Translations under genes and position numbers: made by a program | DNA from: Lachnospiraceae bacterium | GTDB lineage: Bacteria > Bacillota > Clostridia > Lachnospirales > Lachnospiraceae | Reading direction: 5' to 3' | Assembly: GCA_017440575.1 (NCBI GenBank) | Contig: JAFSGY010000058.1 | Span: forward strand, 22,331 to 86,330 | Length of the DNA: 64,000 nt | Shown here: positions 49,316 to 58,584 of the stretch, piece by piece | How positions within the stretch are numbered: the first letter of the stretch is position 1 | Layout: each line of letters opens with the position of its first letter | Notes under the pieces: model-generated | The model's database searches: none | Told to the model about the DNA's origin: nothing | What the model saw: only the letters and a program-made list of their open reading frames with translations

Positions 49316-50791
49316 TTATTCATACCGCATGCTTCTTGTAAAGACATATTCCTGTTCTCTATCTCCCATAAAACCAAAGGTTATTTTTAGATGATCCACG
49401 CACTGATCCATACGAAAATGCTCATTTCCGGCTGTTCTTCGTATATCCAGCTCTGCCATATCCATGCTACGCATGGCCTTATCCTCCTGATTTATCATAA
49501 GTGCCAGAAAAATCCGCAAATATCCTTCATAGGATATTCCTGACGCATATGTCATATCTGCATTTTTCCCCCATAACTCTCCTCGAAAGATTCCGGCAAG
49601 ACTAAGCTTCCACTCTCCCTGCTTTTTAACCAGTGGTACTTCTCCCCCTTCTAGCAGGCATTTTACATCATAAATACTCTCTGCTATTACCCACAACAGA
49701 ATAATCAGCTGCGCTAATACATCAGCCGCCTGAGGTATACCAAGCAGCGAACAGATTGCCGTTGATGCAAGCTCCACTTCCTTTATTTTTACAGAGTCCT
49801 TTGTTGTAAGATAAAGATAGTTTGCACCTGTCCTTAACCATAACAACCTTTCCGCTGATTCTCGCAGATTCGATATATCATTGTCTCTTCCATAGAGAAT
49901 ATACTCCAGCTGATATTTCAAATGACTGTTCTCCTTTTCCTGTCCATAAAAACCATATTTCTCCAATAAAAATTCTCCAAATAGCAGTTCTTGAATCAAT
50001 CCTTCAGGTTCTTCCACATATTCCGGAAGTCCTGAACCTTTATTAATATTCTTTTGTTGTGCCCGATAACTAAGGCAGTCTTTTCGTTCCATGACTGCTG
50101 TTGATAAAGTTTCCGGCTTCGAAACTGCCAGATAGAGAATTCCCTTACCTGTAAAACTGTCAAAGAAATCTTTTAGAAGGTCATAAGAAAATCCCTCTTG
50201 TGTCTGCCTATCTGTTTCCGTTATCTCTTCTGTTACCAGAGTTTCTTCAAATTCCTTTTGATACTTTGCAAGGCTCTGACTCATATCTTCAGACAAGAGC
50301 TGACTCTTTTCTATGGTTTGTAGTTGCCCCTGTATCCCCTTGATAATATCAATACCATATCTACACTTTACATAATCAATAGCCTGTGCTTTCCAAACCG
50401 CACCTGCATCATCGGTTGCAAATGCCGCCTCTTCTATCTCAAGATATATGTTTTCTAATCCAATCCAATTACTTCCTGGTACCACTGTAAGTCCTTTTTG
50501 GGGATTCAGATTATAAGACATATATTCTGATAGATGCTTTTCTATCTTCGAGAGACTTCCCTTTTTCGTTCCATAAGAGTCATCAATAAACAGTAGGCCA
50601 TATTGTGAGAACAGCTCTCTATGATACTCTGCAAAGATAGAATCCATCCCTAAATCCGCCACCAACTCTGCCTGTAGCCTTGCGGCTCCCATCGCTGCGC
50701 CCTCTACAAGAGCAAGCAACAGCGACAGGATAATAGCAAAGGTAAATGTCAGATACACTGTAATATATCCCGACTGCTTTCTACATAGCAT
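49316..50791 (-). CDS. DUF5702 pilus-locus protein (TadG-like)
   Basis: I take ATG 50791 (MLCRKQSGYITV), six bases from AAGGCGG; the gene overlaps the flp gene by 11 bp. The 491-residue protein has a short leader and G8|YITVY, like type IV prepilins but with Tyr in place of the +5 Glu, then one hydrophobic helix (~11-32). The rest is an extracellular domain (DUF5702), with a second hydrophobic stretch near 350-375. It would be a large membrane-anchored pilus-base or tip protein. Confidence 0.82.
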   Translation of the reverse strand: MLCRKQSGYITVYLTFTFAIILSLLLALVEGAAMGAARLQAELVADLGMDSIFAEYHRELFSQYGLLFIDDSYGTKKGSLSKIEKHLSEYMSYNLNPQKGLTVVPGSNWIGLENIYLEIEEAAFATDDAGAVWKAQAIDYVKCRYGIDIIKGIQGQLQTIEKSQLLSEDMSQSLAKYQKEFEETLVTEEITETDRQTQEGFSYDLLKDFFDSFTGKGILYLAVSKPETLSTAVMERKDCLSYRAQQKNINKGSGLPEYVEEPEGLIQELLFGEFLLEKYGFYGQEKENSHLKYQLEYILYGRDNDISNLRESAERLLWLRTGANYLYLTTKDSVKIKEVELASTAICSLLGIPQAADVLAQLIILLWVIAESIYDVKCLLEGGEVPLVKKQGEWKLSLAGIFRGELWGKNADMTYASGISYEGYLRIFLALMINQEDKAMRSMDMAELDIRRTAGNEHFRMDQCVDHLKITFGFMGDREQEYVFTRSMRYE

Positions 50792-50948
50792 TGGCATCCG
50801 CCTTAATAGTCTTTAAAACGCCTTGTACTACTGACTTAATACCATCTCTAAAAATAGTGACTAAGGCAATCAATACCACAATAATTAACACGACCTCTAC
50901 GGTTCCCATTCCATCTTCTTCTCTTAAAAAATTCTTAAGCTCTTTCAT
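50781..50948 (-). CDS. flp: Flp-type class IVb pilin
   Basis: This 55-residue protein starts at ATG 50948 after GGAG. A 13-residue leader (MKELKNFLREEDG) is followed by G13|M-G-T-V-E18 (+5 Glu). A very hydrophobic run, VVLIIVVLIALVTIF, makes the pilin helix, and a short amphipathic tail (RDGIKSVVQGVLKTIKADANAM) follows. Size and layout are those of Flp pilins, the main subunit of Tad pili. It lies between tadC and the DUF5702 gene and overlaps the latter. Confidence 0.9.
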   Translation of the reverse strand: MKELKNFLREEDGMGTVEVVLIIVVLIALVTIFRDGIKSVVQGVLKTIKADANAM

Positions 50949-50995
50949 TTTTTCTCCTTTTTCTCTTTTTCATTATTTTGTATTCGAAAATTTAA

Positions 50996-52357
50996 CTACA
51001 TATTAGAAAGAAACGTTGGCACGATAACGATAATCATTACAATTGTAAGCAACAGCATCATGGGAACTAGTAGCTTCGTTCCTGCCCTTTCTCCCTGTCT
51101 TCGTGCCATATGCTTTCTTTCCTCGAATGCCTCCGTAGCCTCCTCCTGCAAGAGCAGGGCAAGGTTTGCAGAGCCACTTCTTACATTCTGTGTTAGCAGC
51201 GTTGCCAGCTTGTTATAACAAGGTATTCTACAACGTCTGCCAAAGCCCTCTAAGGCTTCCTGCTGAAAAACACCGTTTTTCAGTTCATTCGCAGTCAACA
51301 GCATCTCCTCATAGGCATAACGTTTTTTTGTTTCCGGTAAATCTTTTTTACAATAATCCGTAACGATTCTCTGCCATGCATTGGGTACTGTCATTCCTGC
51401 TCCCAATAAAAGTGCAAGCTTACTGACCAGCTCAGGGTAGTCCATTTTCATCTGCTCTTCCCGTTCCTCTACCCTTTTATGCAGATCCTTATCCTTACTG
51501 AATAGAAGCACGATGCACACCAAAGGCGTCGCAATCAAAAACAAAAAACCGTTTTTTTGCGTCTGCCTTGTCCACACAATCTCTTTTCCCCCGTATTCTG
51601 TGGGCAGCATGATATATTCCTGTTCTCTGTTCCTCGCTTCTAAGTCCTGTAGCTGCCTTTGCAACTGCTCCTGCATGCTTAAGGGGGATGCCCTGCTCTG
51701 TATACAACACCAAAAGTTCTCCTCCCTCTCAAATTCCTGACAAGAAATCTGCGCTGTCAGCTCTACTACAACAGCTTCTGACAACTCATTCTGTATTAAT
51801 CTTCCATTCGATTCTACATATTCCTCATCTGTGTACCACAGGATTTCAAAGGGATATCCCTCTAATCCACTAACCAAATTCAGGTCATAGCTTACCTCAT
51901 CAAACGACCTGTTTTCTCCTAAAACTACTGTCTCAAGCTCTGGCTGGAAGAAATCATACAGCTCTATCAATTCCTGTTTCGTATACTGACGTTCCGCAAG
52001 CTCCAGTGTAAGCTGCGCCTCCTCTATGCCATTTTCAGCGATTAACGCAATAATCTGACTTCCCTCTCCATATTCACTTCTCGGTAACTGATTATTTTCT
52101 ACATAATCTACTCTTCTCTCTTGGATCATAAGTAATATCCCTATAACACCTCCTACCAACAGAATCAGAATCCCTAGTGACAGCTTCTCTATGACAAACT
52201 CCTTTTGTTTTTTTGCAATATCCTGCATAGGATACAATATCTTTAAGTCCTCCCGAACTGTGTTGCTTTGCCAAAAAAGGCTGTTCTTTTTGTTTTTTCT
52301 TTTCTGTCGCTCCAGTCTGCTATAAATCCAAAGTGCAAGTCCTTTCACATATTCCAT
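50996..52357 (-). CDS. TadC-like inner-membrane platform protein with large ectodomain
   Basis: The C-terminal ~150 residues (300-453) are a type II secretion F domain (YPELVSKLALLLGAGMTVPNAW...LAGF-like EGFGRRCRIPCYNKLA). The N-terminal part is unusual: a first helix (~59-78), then ~190 residues (~80-268) outside the membrane, then a second helix (~270-287). Ordinary TadC proteins are ~300 residues; this one is 453. The ectodomain has LGENRSFDEVSYDLNL and FEILWYTDEEYVESNG, which resemble a bacterial immunoglobulin-like fold. Partner of TadB and the TadA ATPase. Confidence 0.85.
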   Translation of the reverse strand: MEYVKGLALWIYSRLERQKRKNKKNSLFWQSNTVREDLKILYPMQDIAKKQKEFVIEKLSLGILILLVGGVIGILLMIQERRVDYVENNQLPRSEYGEGSQIIALIAENGIEEAQLTLELAERQYTKQELIELYDFFQPELETVVLGENRSFDEVSYDLNLVSGLEGYPFEILWYTDEEYVESNGRLIQNELSEAVVVELTAQISCQEFEREENFWCCIQSRASPLSMQEQLQRQLQDLEARNREQEYIMLPTEYGGKEIVWTRQTQKNGFLFLIATPLVCIVLLFSKDKDLHKRVEEREEQMKMDYPELVSKLALLLGAGMTVPNAWQRIVTDYCKKDLPETKKRYAYEEMLLTANELKNGVFQQEALEGFGRRCRIPCYNKLATLLTQNVRSGSANLALLLQEEATEAFEERKHMARRQGERAGTKLLVPMMLLLTIVMIIVIVPTFLSNM

Positions 52358-52375
52358 TTATACTTCCTTCCCTTA

Positions 52376-53158
52376 TCAGATATTAATATCTAAAATTCTC
52401 TCTGCTAGAAAACAGGCAAATACATACACTCCAAGACACACTGTCATTAATATGATGCCGACTACACTATGATACAAGCTGTCAAGAAACCCCGGCGAAG
52501 TCAACGACAAGTAACCAATCATGCCAAAGGGCATGCACTGCATAATCTTTTGTTCTAACATCTTTTCACTCATGATTGTGTGAATCTCACGTTTTACCTC
52601 CATCTTGTCTCCAATGATATCAGCCGTTCTTATCATAATGCTTCGTATCTCTCCACCGCCTCGCTTTGCAATAGCAAAGACTTCCGCAAATTCATAAATA
52701 TCTTCTAAGTTACTCCTCTGTGCCAACTGCAATAAAGATTGCTCTAAGGACTCATTATTTTCCACACGCCGCAATATCCACATAAGCTCTCTAGCCATCA
52801 GACTTTTTTCTCCAAAAAGCACGCAAATATCCCGATAGGCTTCCATAAAGGCATTTTCCACGGAGAATCCTGCCTGTAAATGAGAGGAAACAGCTAAGAT
52901 TACCTCACGGAACTGATGATTGAGAAGCTGCTTCCTTTTCTCACAAAGCAGTTTCTTTTTTCTATTCAAATAGAAATACAAAAAGGGAAGAATAAAAAGC
53001 CCAAATGCAACCATACTGTCATAAAACAGCCAACTAACTATTCCCAATATCACACAGCCCTCTAATATGTAACGAACCAACTCCATAACCGTAAAATAGT
53101 AGTTTCTATAATCAATAAAGTCCTGCTGCCAACAGCTTCTGTGTATGTAACAGCTCAT
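52376..53158 (-). CDS. TadB-like inner-membrane platform protein
   Basis: The frame runs upstream to 53251 but overlaps tadA strongly. I choose ATG 53158 (MSCYIHRSCWQQDFIDYRNYYF), because DFIDYRNYYF is usual at the start of TadB relatives. That gives a 47-bp overlap; ATG 53086 is a second choice. The 260-residue protein has a helix pair (~35-75) and the GspF-like domain: SSHLQAGFSVENAF, LAQRSNLEDIYEFAEVF, RGGGEIRSIM, and two C-terminal helices. With TadC it forms the membrane platform driven by TadA. Confidence 0.85.
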   Translation of the reverse strand: MSCYIHRSCWQQDFIDYRNYYFTVMELVRYILEGCVILGIVSWLFYDSMVAFGLFILPFLYFYLNRKKKLLCEKRKQLLNHQFREVILAVSSHLQAGFSVENAFMEAYRDICVLFGEKSLMARELMWILRRVENNESLEQSLLQLAQRSNLEDIYEFAEVFAIAKRGGGEIRSIMIRTADIIGDKMEVKREIHTIMSEKMLEQKIMQCMPFGMIGYLSLTSPGFLDSLYHSVVGIILMTVCLGVYVFACFLAERILDINI

Positions 53159-54335
53159 TCTCTTTTTGCAACGTTCCAAGGATTCTTCCCTCCTCTTCTC
53201 CTGTCTCTTCGAAACGATACAGACATTGTGTCTGAATCTCTCCATTCTCATATCCCATTATCTCTGCAATTTCCAACACCTTTCTGGAACGGTCACGTAT
53301 CCTTCCTAAATGCACAATAATATCCACGCCGGAAGCAATTTGCCCCCTGACTGCCGCAAGGGGAAGCTCCATTCCCATAAGCACCATGGTTTCTAATCTT
53401 GCAAGCATATCTTTTGCAGAATTTGCATGTCCTGTACTTAAAGAGCCATCATGCCCCGTATTCAACGCTTGTAACATATCAATTGCTTCCGCGCCTCGAA
53501 CTTCCCCAACAATGATTCTGTCCGGCCTCATACGAAGTGAGGTTTTTATTAAGTCACGTATGGAGATCTCCTTTACCCCCTCCGTATTGGCATTTCTGGT
53601 TTCCAGACTTACCAGATTTGAAATTCCACGTATCTGAAGCTCTGCGGAATCTTCTATAGTTATAATTCGTTCTGTACTTGGAATGTAATGCGATAATGCA
53701 TTTAAGAATGTAGTCTTACCAGAGCCGGTTCCACCACTAATAAAAATATTGTAGCCCGCTATTACAAGCTTTTTTAAGAACTCTGCTGCCTCTGCAGAAA
53801 TCGAATCAAAAGCAATTAACTGTCCCATTGTAATCGGATTTTCAGGAAAACGCCGAATCGTAACCACAGGTCCATTTAAGGCAACTGGACTCAATACAAT
53901 ATTCACACGTGAGCCATTTTCCAGTCTGGCATCTACAATGGGTGAAGCTTCATTTACAGTTCTGTTACATTTATTTACAATCTGTTGTATGATATTCTCT
54001 AATTTTTCCTTGGACTCAAAGTGTTTTTCCCATCGATACAGACTTCCCTGTTTTTCATAGAAAATGTTGCCAGCTCCATTAATCATAATCTCCGTTACAT
54101 CCTCTGCATCAATTAACTCCTGCAAAATGCCAAGTCTCCTAACATCATAAAAAATCTCTTTTGCAAGGCGCTTTCGCTCTTCTAAGTTCAAGGAATAGCC
54201 ATGTGCGTTATGAAGCATCAAGTCATCAATCATGGCCTGTATCTCTTCATCGGGAACTTCCCTTGTAAAATCAATCTGCCCCCGCAGTCTATCTTCCATG
54301 TCCCGCCTGCAAATCTCATATCGGTCTGTTACCAT
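53112..54335 (-). CDS. Tad pilus assembly ATPase TadA/CpaF
   Basis: The 407-residue cytoplasmic hexameric ATPase powers Tad pilus growth. It has Walker A GGTGSGKT (201-208) and a typical Asp-box region LRMRPDRIIVGEVRGAEAIDML with the Walker B Glu. The His-box is STGHANSAKDML. Ahead of these come VTEIMINGAGNIF and SPIVDARLENGSRVNI. It overlaps TadZ by 20 bp upstream and tadB downstream. CpaF-type is fitting for a locus without an outer-membrane secretin. Confidence 0.95.
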   Translation of the reverse strand: MVTDRYEICRRDMEDRLRGQIDFTREVPDEEIQAMIDDLMLHNAHGYSLNLEERKRLAKEIFYDVRRLGILQELIDAEDVTEIMINGAGNIFYEKQGSLYRWEKHFESKEKLENIIQQIVNKCNRTVNEASPIVDARLENGSRVNIVLSPVALNGPVVTIRRFPENPITMGQLIAFDSISAEAAEFLKKLVIAGYNIFISGGTGSGKTTFLNALSHYIPSTERIITIEDSAELQIRGISNLVSLETRNANTEGVKEISIRDLIKTSLRMRPDRIIVGEVRGAEAIDMLQALNTGHDGSLSTGHANSAKDMLARLETMVLMGMELPLAAVRGQIASGVDIIVHLGRIRDRSRKVLEIAEIMGYENGEIQTQCLYRFEETGEEEGRILGTLQKENELLHTQKLLAAGLY

Positions 54336-55329
54336 CTTTTTCTATCAGTCCTTTCATATATTCTCCCAAAGGTGTCATCGTAAGCTGTTCCAGGTTACCT
54401 ACTCGTCCCAGCCATTCCTGTGATAGCTCAATCCATTTTGTCTTCTTTAATACAAAAGATATTTCCCGTTTCTCCATTACCACCTTATATTGTTCCATTG
54501 CAAGCTGTTCCTCTCTTGTTCTTGCGCATATACTGTAAATGCAGTCACTATTCTGCAAAAAGTAATATAGTCCCTGACATATCTCGGATAAATCCAGAAT
54601 AATATCTGTGTATTCTCCCATTTCCTGCAGTCTTTCCATCAAAGTCTGCCATTCCGCCTGTGTAACAGGAAGCAAATCCATACAATCCTCTGCTGGTGCA
54701 AAATAATCAACACCCCCAAGTCTTTGCTTTATGCTCTGAATCCGATAGCTAAAATTAGGCTCTTTTCTTCCTACAACATATAACAAATCTGTAATATCCG
54801 CCCTAGAATCAAACGTCTCCATAAACAGCTCCCTGCACCCTACAAAAGCATGCAGATTCAGATATAACACCTTATGGTTTTTCTCAGAAAGAACTTGTCC
54901 CAGAGCAAATGCCGCCTTAGTCTGCTCCTGTGAAGCTACCGGTGAATAAAAAGTATGTACCCTTGCAGCTCTGGCACACCGATAAATGGGAATATCCATA
55001 AGACTATGCTCTGCATATTCATTCAAAAACTCATGTATCAATGTCTCCATGGATTGATATTTTTCTAAATATGGATATTCCGCAATATCTGCTTTTCCAT
55101 CTTCTTTTAAAATAAAGACTTGTAACGCCTGTATATTCGCTAAGCCCTTTTCATAGAACGACTCGCTTATCAAACATATGGCAAACGCCTGCTTTTTACT
55201 ATATTCTGCTGCTTCGTACAAAGAAGTAAAGGCAAGTATCTCAAACCCCGTAAGCCGTTTCATCAGATAGCTCTGCATACTCTGACGATAACGTTCATCT
55301 CTATCACATATTGCCAATCTTTTTTTCAT
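54316..55329 (-). CDS. TadZ/CpaE-like pilus localisation protein
   Basis: ATG 55329 overlaps the peptidase TGA by one base-pair step (ATGA) and GGAGG lies nine bases upstream. The 337-residue protein has a receiver-like N-terminus (1-~115) without a standard phospho-Asp site, then a ParA/MinD-like domain in which the P-loop is lost. YSPVASQEQTKAAFALGQVL stands where KGGVGKT is expected. CLS or LDLSEI strands follow. TadZ proteins place the pilus machine, and many have lost ATP binding. It precedes TadA. Confidence 0.82.
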   Translation of the reverse strand: MKKRLAICDRDERYRQSMQSYLMKRLTGFEILAFTSLYEAAEYSKKQAFAICLISESFYEKGLANIQALQVFILKEDGKADIAEYPYLEKYQSMETLIHEFLNEYAEHSLMDIPIYRCARAARVHTFYSPVASQEQTKAAFALGQVLSEKNHKVLYLNLHAFVGCRELFMETFDSRADITDLLYVVGRKEPNFSYRIQSIKQRLGGVDYFAPAEDCMDLLPVTQAEWQTLMERLQEMGEYTDIILDLSEICQGLYYFLQNSDCIYSICARTREEQLAMEQYKVVMEKREISFVLKKTKWIELSQEWLGRVGNLEQLTMTPLGEYMKGLIEKDGNRPI

Positions 55330-55838
55330 AAGCATTGTCCTCCATACCATAACAACACACTACACAGCACCGGAACGGACAGCCTGATGACACCTTTAGG
55401 ATTCCCTTTGTCTACCTCATATACATCAAACACACCTGTTAATACTACCTTTTTACAATATTGCCCTAGATAAGCAAGTCGCTCCCTACTCTCCCGTTGC
55501 CACACCATTTTTATCACTGCCCATATTCCGGCTAACAGCATTGCTATGAACATACAATGTAAATAGGAAACACCTCTTACATAACAGCCAAGCATCAGAA
55601 AGAGCTTAACATCTCCTGCACCAAGTCCCTTTATCAGATAAAAGGGATAAAATGCTACAAAAATAATCACGAGCTGAAGCAAGGTCTGTCCAAGCAGATG
55701 TATGCCTCCATCGTCTACCGTCAGTACCATACCTGCTATCATTCCAAATCCTATCCACAGATTGGGAATCCGATAGCATAAGATATCCACAAAGGCAGCT
55801 ATGATTAATACACATATTAGGATTTTCATTCTTAACAT
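55326..55838 (-). CDS. Prepilin peptidase (A24, CpaA/TadV-like), first copy
   Basis: The first gene of the Tad operon encodes a 170-residue membrane aspartate protease with Asp in FVDILCYRIPN (~18) and GLGAGDVKLF (~70-79, GxGD). The motif I arrangement (D-x4-RIPN) is nearer to classic CpaA than in the second copy. It should cleave prepilins of the same operon. The start may also be ATG 55829 (MKILICV). Having two such enzymes in one locus is unusual. Confidence 0.92.
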   Translation of the reverse strand: MLRMKILICVLIIAAFVDILCYRIPNLWIGFGMIAGMVLTVDDGGIHLLGQTLLQLVIIFVAFYPFYLIKGLGAGDVKLFLMLGCYVRGVSYLHCMFIAMLLAGIWAVIKMVWQRESRERLAYLGQYCKKVVLTGVFDVYEVDKGNPKGVIRLSVPVLCSVLLWYGGQCL

Positions 55839-56089
55839 GCCTTTCCTTTTTCATTATTTTTTATTCTTCCATAAACGTTTTGGGAAAATTACCGATTCGG
55901 TAAAGAACAGCAATCGCTGTGATTGTTTTTGATTATAGCATGACTTTTTACTTTGTCTACTTCAAATGTAATAATTCGATTCTAGTTTAAAATTTTTTTA
56001 AAATTAGAAGCATAAAGAAAGACATTCATGCCTATACTTAAAATATCTTTAACATCCATAATATCTAAGGAAAGGCGATAAATGTCTTT

Positions 56090-56395
56090 ATGAAAACATA
56101 TTTTAGTCTGAAAAAGATGACAAAACCAGAAAAAGAAGATACTCCTCTCACTGCAAGAGAGCTTTTACTTGCCGATATTGCAAAAACACAGCATGCTCTG
56201 GAAGTAGCATACTGTGGCTTTGACAATGTAACGGATCCTGATTTAATCGACTGCTATATCTATGAGGTCAACTCTGCTCTGAAAAGATACCGCTTTTTGC
56301 TTGAGCAGGCAAAAAGCATGCAGCTCTTTATTGAAGAATCCGAAGATGTGGATACCCGCCTTATGCCAGGTAACCTCTCTTTGCATCATAATTGA
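56090..56395 (+). CDS. DUF2508/YaaL-like small protein
   Basis: The 101-residue cytoplasmic protein is helical: LLADIAKTQHALEVAYCGFDNVTDPDLIDCYIYEVNSALKRYRFLLEQAK is typical of DUF2508, of unknown function. GGAAAGG precedes the ATG at distance. It is divergent from the Tad operon and its last 35 bp overlap the end of fliS on the other strand. Confidence 0.85.
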   Translation: MKTYFSLKKMTKPEKEDTPLTARELLLADIAKTQHALEVAYCGFDNVTDPDLIDCYIYEVNSALKRYRFLLEQAKSMQLFIEESEDVDTRLMPGNLSLHHN

Positions 56396-56837
56396 GCAAA
56401 TCTTCATTTAAGTCGGACTTTGTATAAGTCAAGCCTGCATAAACACTCTGAATGTTATCCATAAGTGGAGCCGAATCATCCTTTTGGCTTACCACGTAAT
56501 AAGCATCATGCAGCTTGGTAAAAATAGTCTTAATAACATCAAGGTTCTCTGTATTATAACTATAAATATCTTTTGCAAGCTCTCGGTCTGCAAAACAATA
56601 AATAGAAAAGAGATTTCTTGATAATGCATAATCAAAATTTAAACTGGTACGCATCTGACCGATGCATTCTCTTGCCATGCGAAGATTCTCCTTAAACTCT
56701 TCCTTCCTATCCTCATGAAAGGCATTCATGGCATCCTCTAAATAAACCAGAAGCATCTCATATACAATTACTACAAGCTGTGTTCTATTTGCCTGTGTAA
56801 TTCTTCTGGTAAAGGTCTGTTTTGTATCCGTGTTCAT
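56361..56837 (-). CDS. fliS: Flagellar export chaperone FliS-like protein
   Basis: The 158-residue protein is all helical and matches FliS: TQLVVIVYEMLLVYLEDAM, ENLRMARECIGQMRTSLNFDYALSRNLFSIYCFADREL, and a second helical hairpin. FliS binds the C-terminal helices of flagellin in the cytoplasm and stops early assembly. It lies 13 bp after the flagellin gene on the same strand. At 158 residues it is longer than usual (~120-130). It ends in a 35-bp convergent overlap with the DUF2508 gene. Confidence 0.88.
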   Translation of the reverse strand: MNTDTKQTFTRRITQANRTQLVVIVYEMLLVYLEDAMNAFHEDRKEEFKENLRMARECIGQMRTSLNFDYALSRNLFSIYCFADRELAKDIYSYNTENLDVIKTIFTKLHDAYYVVSQKDDSAPLMDNIQSVYAGLTYTKSDLNEDLLNYDAKRGYLA

Positions 56838-56850
56838 ACGTTATTCCTTT

Positions 56851-58548
56851 CTATTGAAGCAGCTGCAATACAGACTGTGGTCTTTCGTTAGCCTGTGCCA
56901 GCATTGCGGTAGAAGATTCTACCAATACCTGTACGGTAGAATACTCTGTCATTTCCTTCGCCATATCAACGTCCATAATTCTGGAATAAGACGCTGTCAT
57001 ATTTTCCTCTGTTACATCCAGATTGGTAATCGTATGCTCGATTCTGTTGCAATATGCACCAATCTTAGAACGAATACCGGAAAGATAATCAATAGCTTCC
57101 GCAATCACATCAATTGCTTCGGTTGCCTTTTCTTCGGTTGTGATATCCAAACCATCCACACCTAGATACTCTGTTCCCAATGCAGGAATCTCAATCTGAA
57201 TAACCTGTCCCTCATTTGCACCTACCTGAATTCTCATTGGCCCCATACCGGTAAGATTCAAATTGATATTTTGGGTATCATCATTTTTATCCCCTACGGT
57301 ATATTCTGTTTTCACGGTATCTGTATGTGTATGGAGAGAATCCTTTAACTCTGTCGGATCAGGTGTTCCATCGGGATTTTTATTACCTTCATCAAATAAT
57401 TTGAATGTATACCTTCCTGCATCTGTGGTATCTTCTACATTTTCATAGTTAATGGTAATATTACCTGTTTGTTCATCTACTGCACATCCTGTAACCATAT
57501 ATTCTGCATCCGGATTTATGGTCTTGAAGTAATCAGCGAAATCCTCTGTCAGATGTCTTAATCCTTCTTCTTCAGAGCCTGTGTGGTAAGAAACAGTTGG
57601 AGTTGTTTGAGCAGGATCCATAGTTTCATCCTCTCCCCAGTCCTTAATAATATTCAGTTCACTGATATTGTACCTAATAGTCCCCTCCTGATTGGTTACT
57701 GTAATATTCTTATAGCAGTCCGTTGTGATATAGGTAGTAACAGAGGTAGTTGTTACACCGCTTCCGTCAATTCCCATTCTATCATTAAGAGACAGCTTGA
57801 CCTGAAAATCATTTTCTGCTTCAATGATAACATTTTCATCCTTAATGATAACCTTGGCACCATCCGGGAATCCCTTCATACCCTCACCTGGTGTTATCTG
57901 GTCATCTGTGACTAGAGCTGCCTTAATATCATCTGCACTTACAGCCGCATAGCTGTCTTCATGTGTAATCTCACCTTCCGGGCTATTCTCAACATATGCG
58001 GCATGATCCTTGATGGTATCCTCATAATGATAATAGCTTAACTGCTTAATGGAATACGTTCCGCTGGAAACACCATCACTATATGACATAACCTTAATAT
58101 TTTCTGTGTTGGTATAGCCCTTATATGCAAAGCTACCATCCAAAAGATTCTGTGCATTGAACTGTGTTGTCTCTGCAATTCGGTCAAGCTCCTGTACTAA
58201 CTGGTCGATTTCCAGCTGAATCTGCTCTCTGTCGCTATCTGAATTCGTTCCGTTTGCAGACTGAATCGCAAGCTCATTCATTCGCTGTAAAATATCATGC
58301 ATCTCTGACATTGCACCATCCGCAGTGTTTACAACAGAAATACCATCATTTGCATTCTTATTTGCCTGTTCCAAGCCTTTAATCTGTGCATTCATCTTAA
58401 TGGAAATAGCAAGTCCTGCTGCATCATCCGCGGCACTGTTAATCTTGAATCCACTGGAAAGTCTCTGAATTGAGCTTGATAAGCGGTTGTCATTTACGTT
58501 TAATGCATTTCTCGCAATAATGGATGAAGTGTTGTAGTTTATTCTCAT
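56851..58548 (-). CDS. Flagellin
   Basis: The 565-residue filament subunit has the conserved N-terminal D0/D1 (1-~165: MRINYN.., [53 protein letters not shown]) and C-terminal D1/D0 (~485-565: [61 protein letters not shown]). The middle ~320 residues are variable, acidic and Thr-rich; they would be surface-exposed and could be glycosylated. GAGGG precedes the ATG. FliS follows by 13 bp and the FliK-like gene is 36 bp upstream, so all three are likely expressed together from the sigma-28-type promoter. Confidence 0.96.
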   Translation of the reverse strand: MRINYNTSSIIARNALNVNDNRLSSSIQRLSSGFKINSAADDAAGLAISIKMNAQIKGLEQANKNANDGISVVNTADGAMSEMHDILQRMNELAIQSANGTNSDSDREQIQLEIDQLVQELDRIAETTQFNAQNLLDGSFAYKGYTNTENIKVMSYSDGVSSGTYSIKQLSYYHYEDTIKDHAAYVENSPEGEITHEDSYAAVSADDIKAALVTDDQITPGEGMKGFPDGAKVIIKDENVIIEAENDFQVKLSLNDRMGIDGSGVTTTSVTTYITTDCYKNITVTNQEGTIRYNISELNIIKDWGEDETMDPAQTTPTVSYHTGSEEEGLRHLTEDFADYFKTINPDAEYMVTGCAVDEQTGNITINYENVEDTTDAGRYTFKLFDEGNKNPDGTPDPTELKDSLHTHTDTVKTEYTVGDKNDDTQNINLNLTGMGPMRIQVGANEGQVIQIEIPALGTEYLGVDGLDITTEEKATEAIDVIAEAIDYLSGIRSKIGAYCNRIEHTITNLDVTEENMTASYSRIMDVDMAKEMTEYSTVQVLVESSTAMLAQANERPQSVLQLLQ

Positions 58549-58584
58549 GTTTTACCCTCTTTTCTCCTTTATCTGTGTAAGCTA

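Noticed and set aside
53159-53251. TadB starting at 53251
   Set aside because: This would put 31 extra residues wholly inside tadA with no ribosome-binding site and no conserved sequence.
54316-55329. TadZ as an active ParA-type ATPase
   Set aside because: The P-loop position reads YSPVASQEQTK, without the GK[ST] needed to bind ATP.
55839-56089. c-di-GMP riboswitch ahead of pilus or flagellar genes
   Set aside because: I found no GEMM-type conserved bases before the Tad operon, the flagellin block or other genes.
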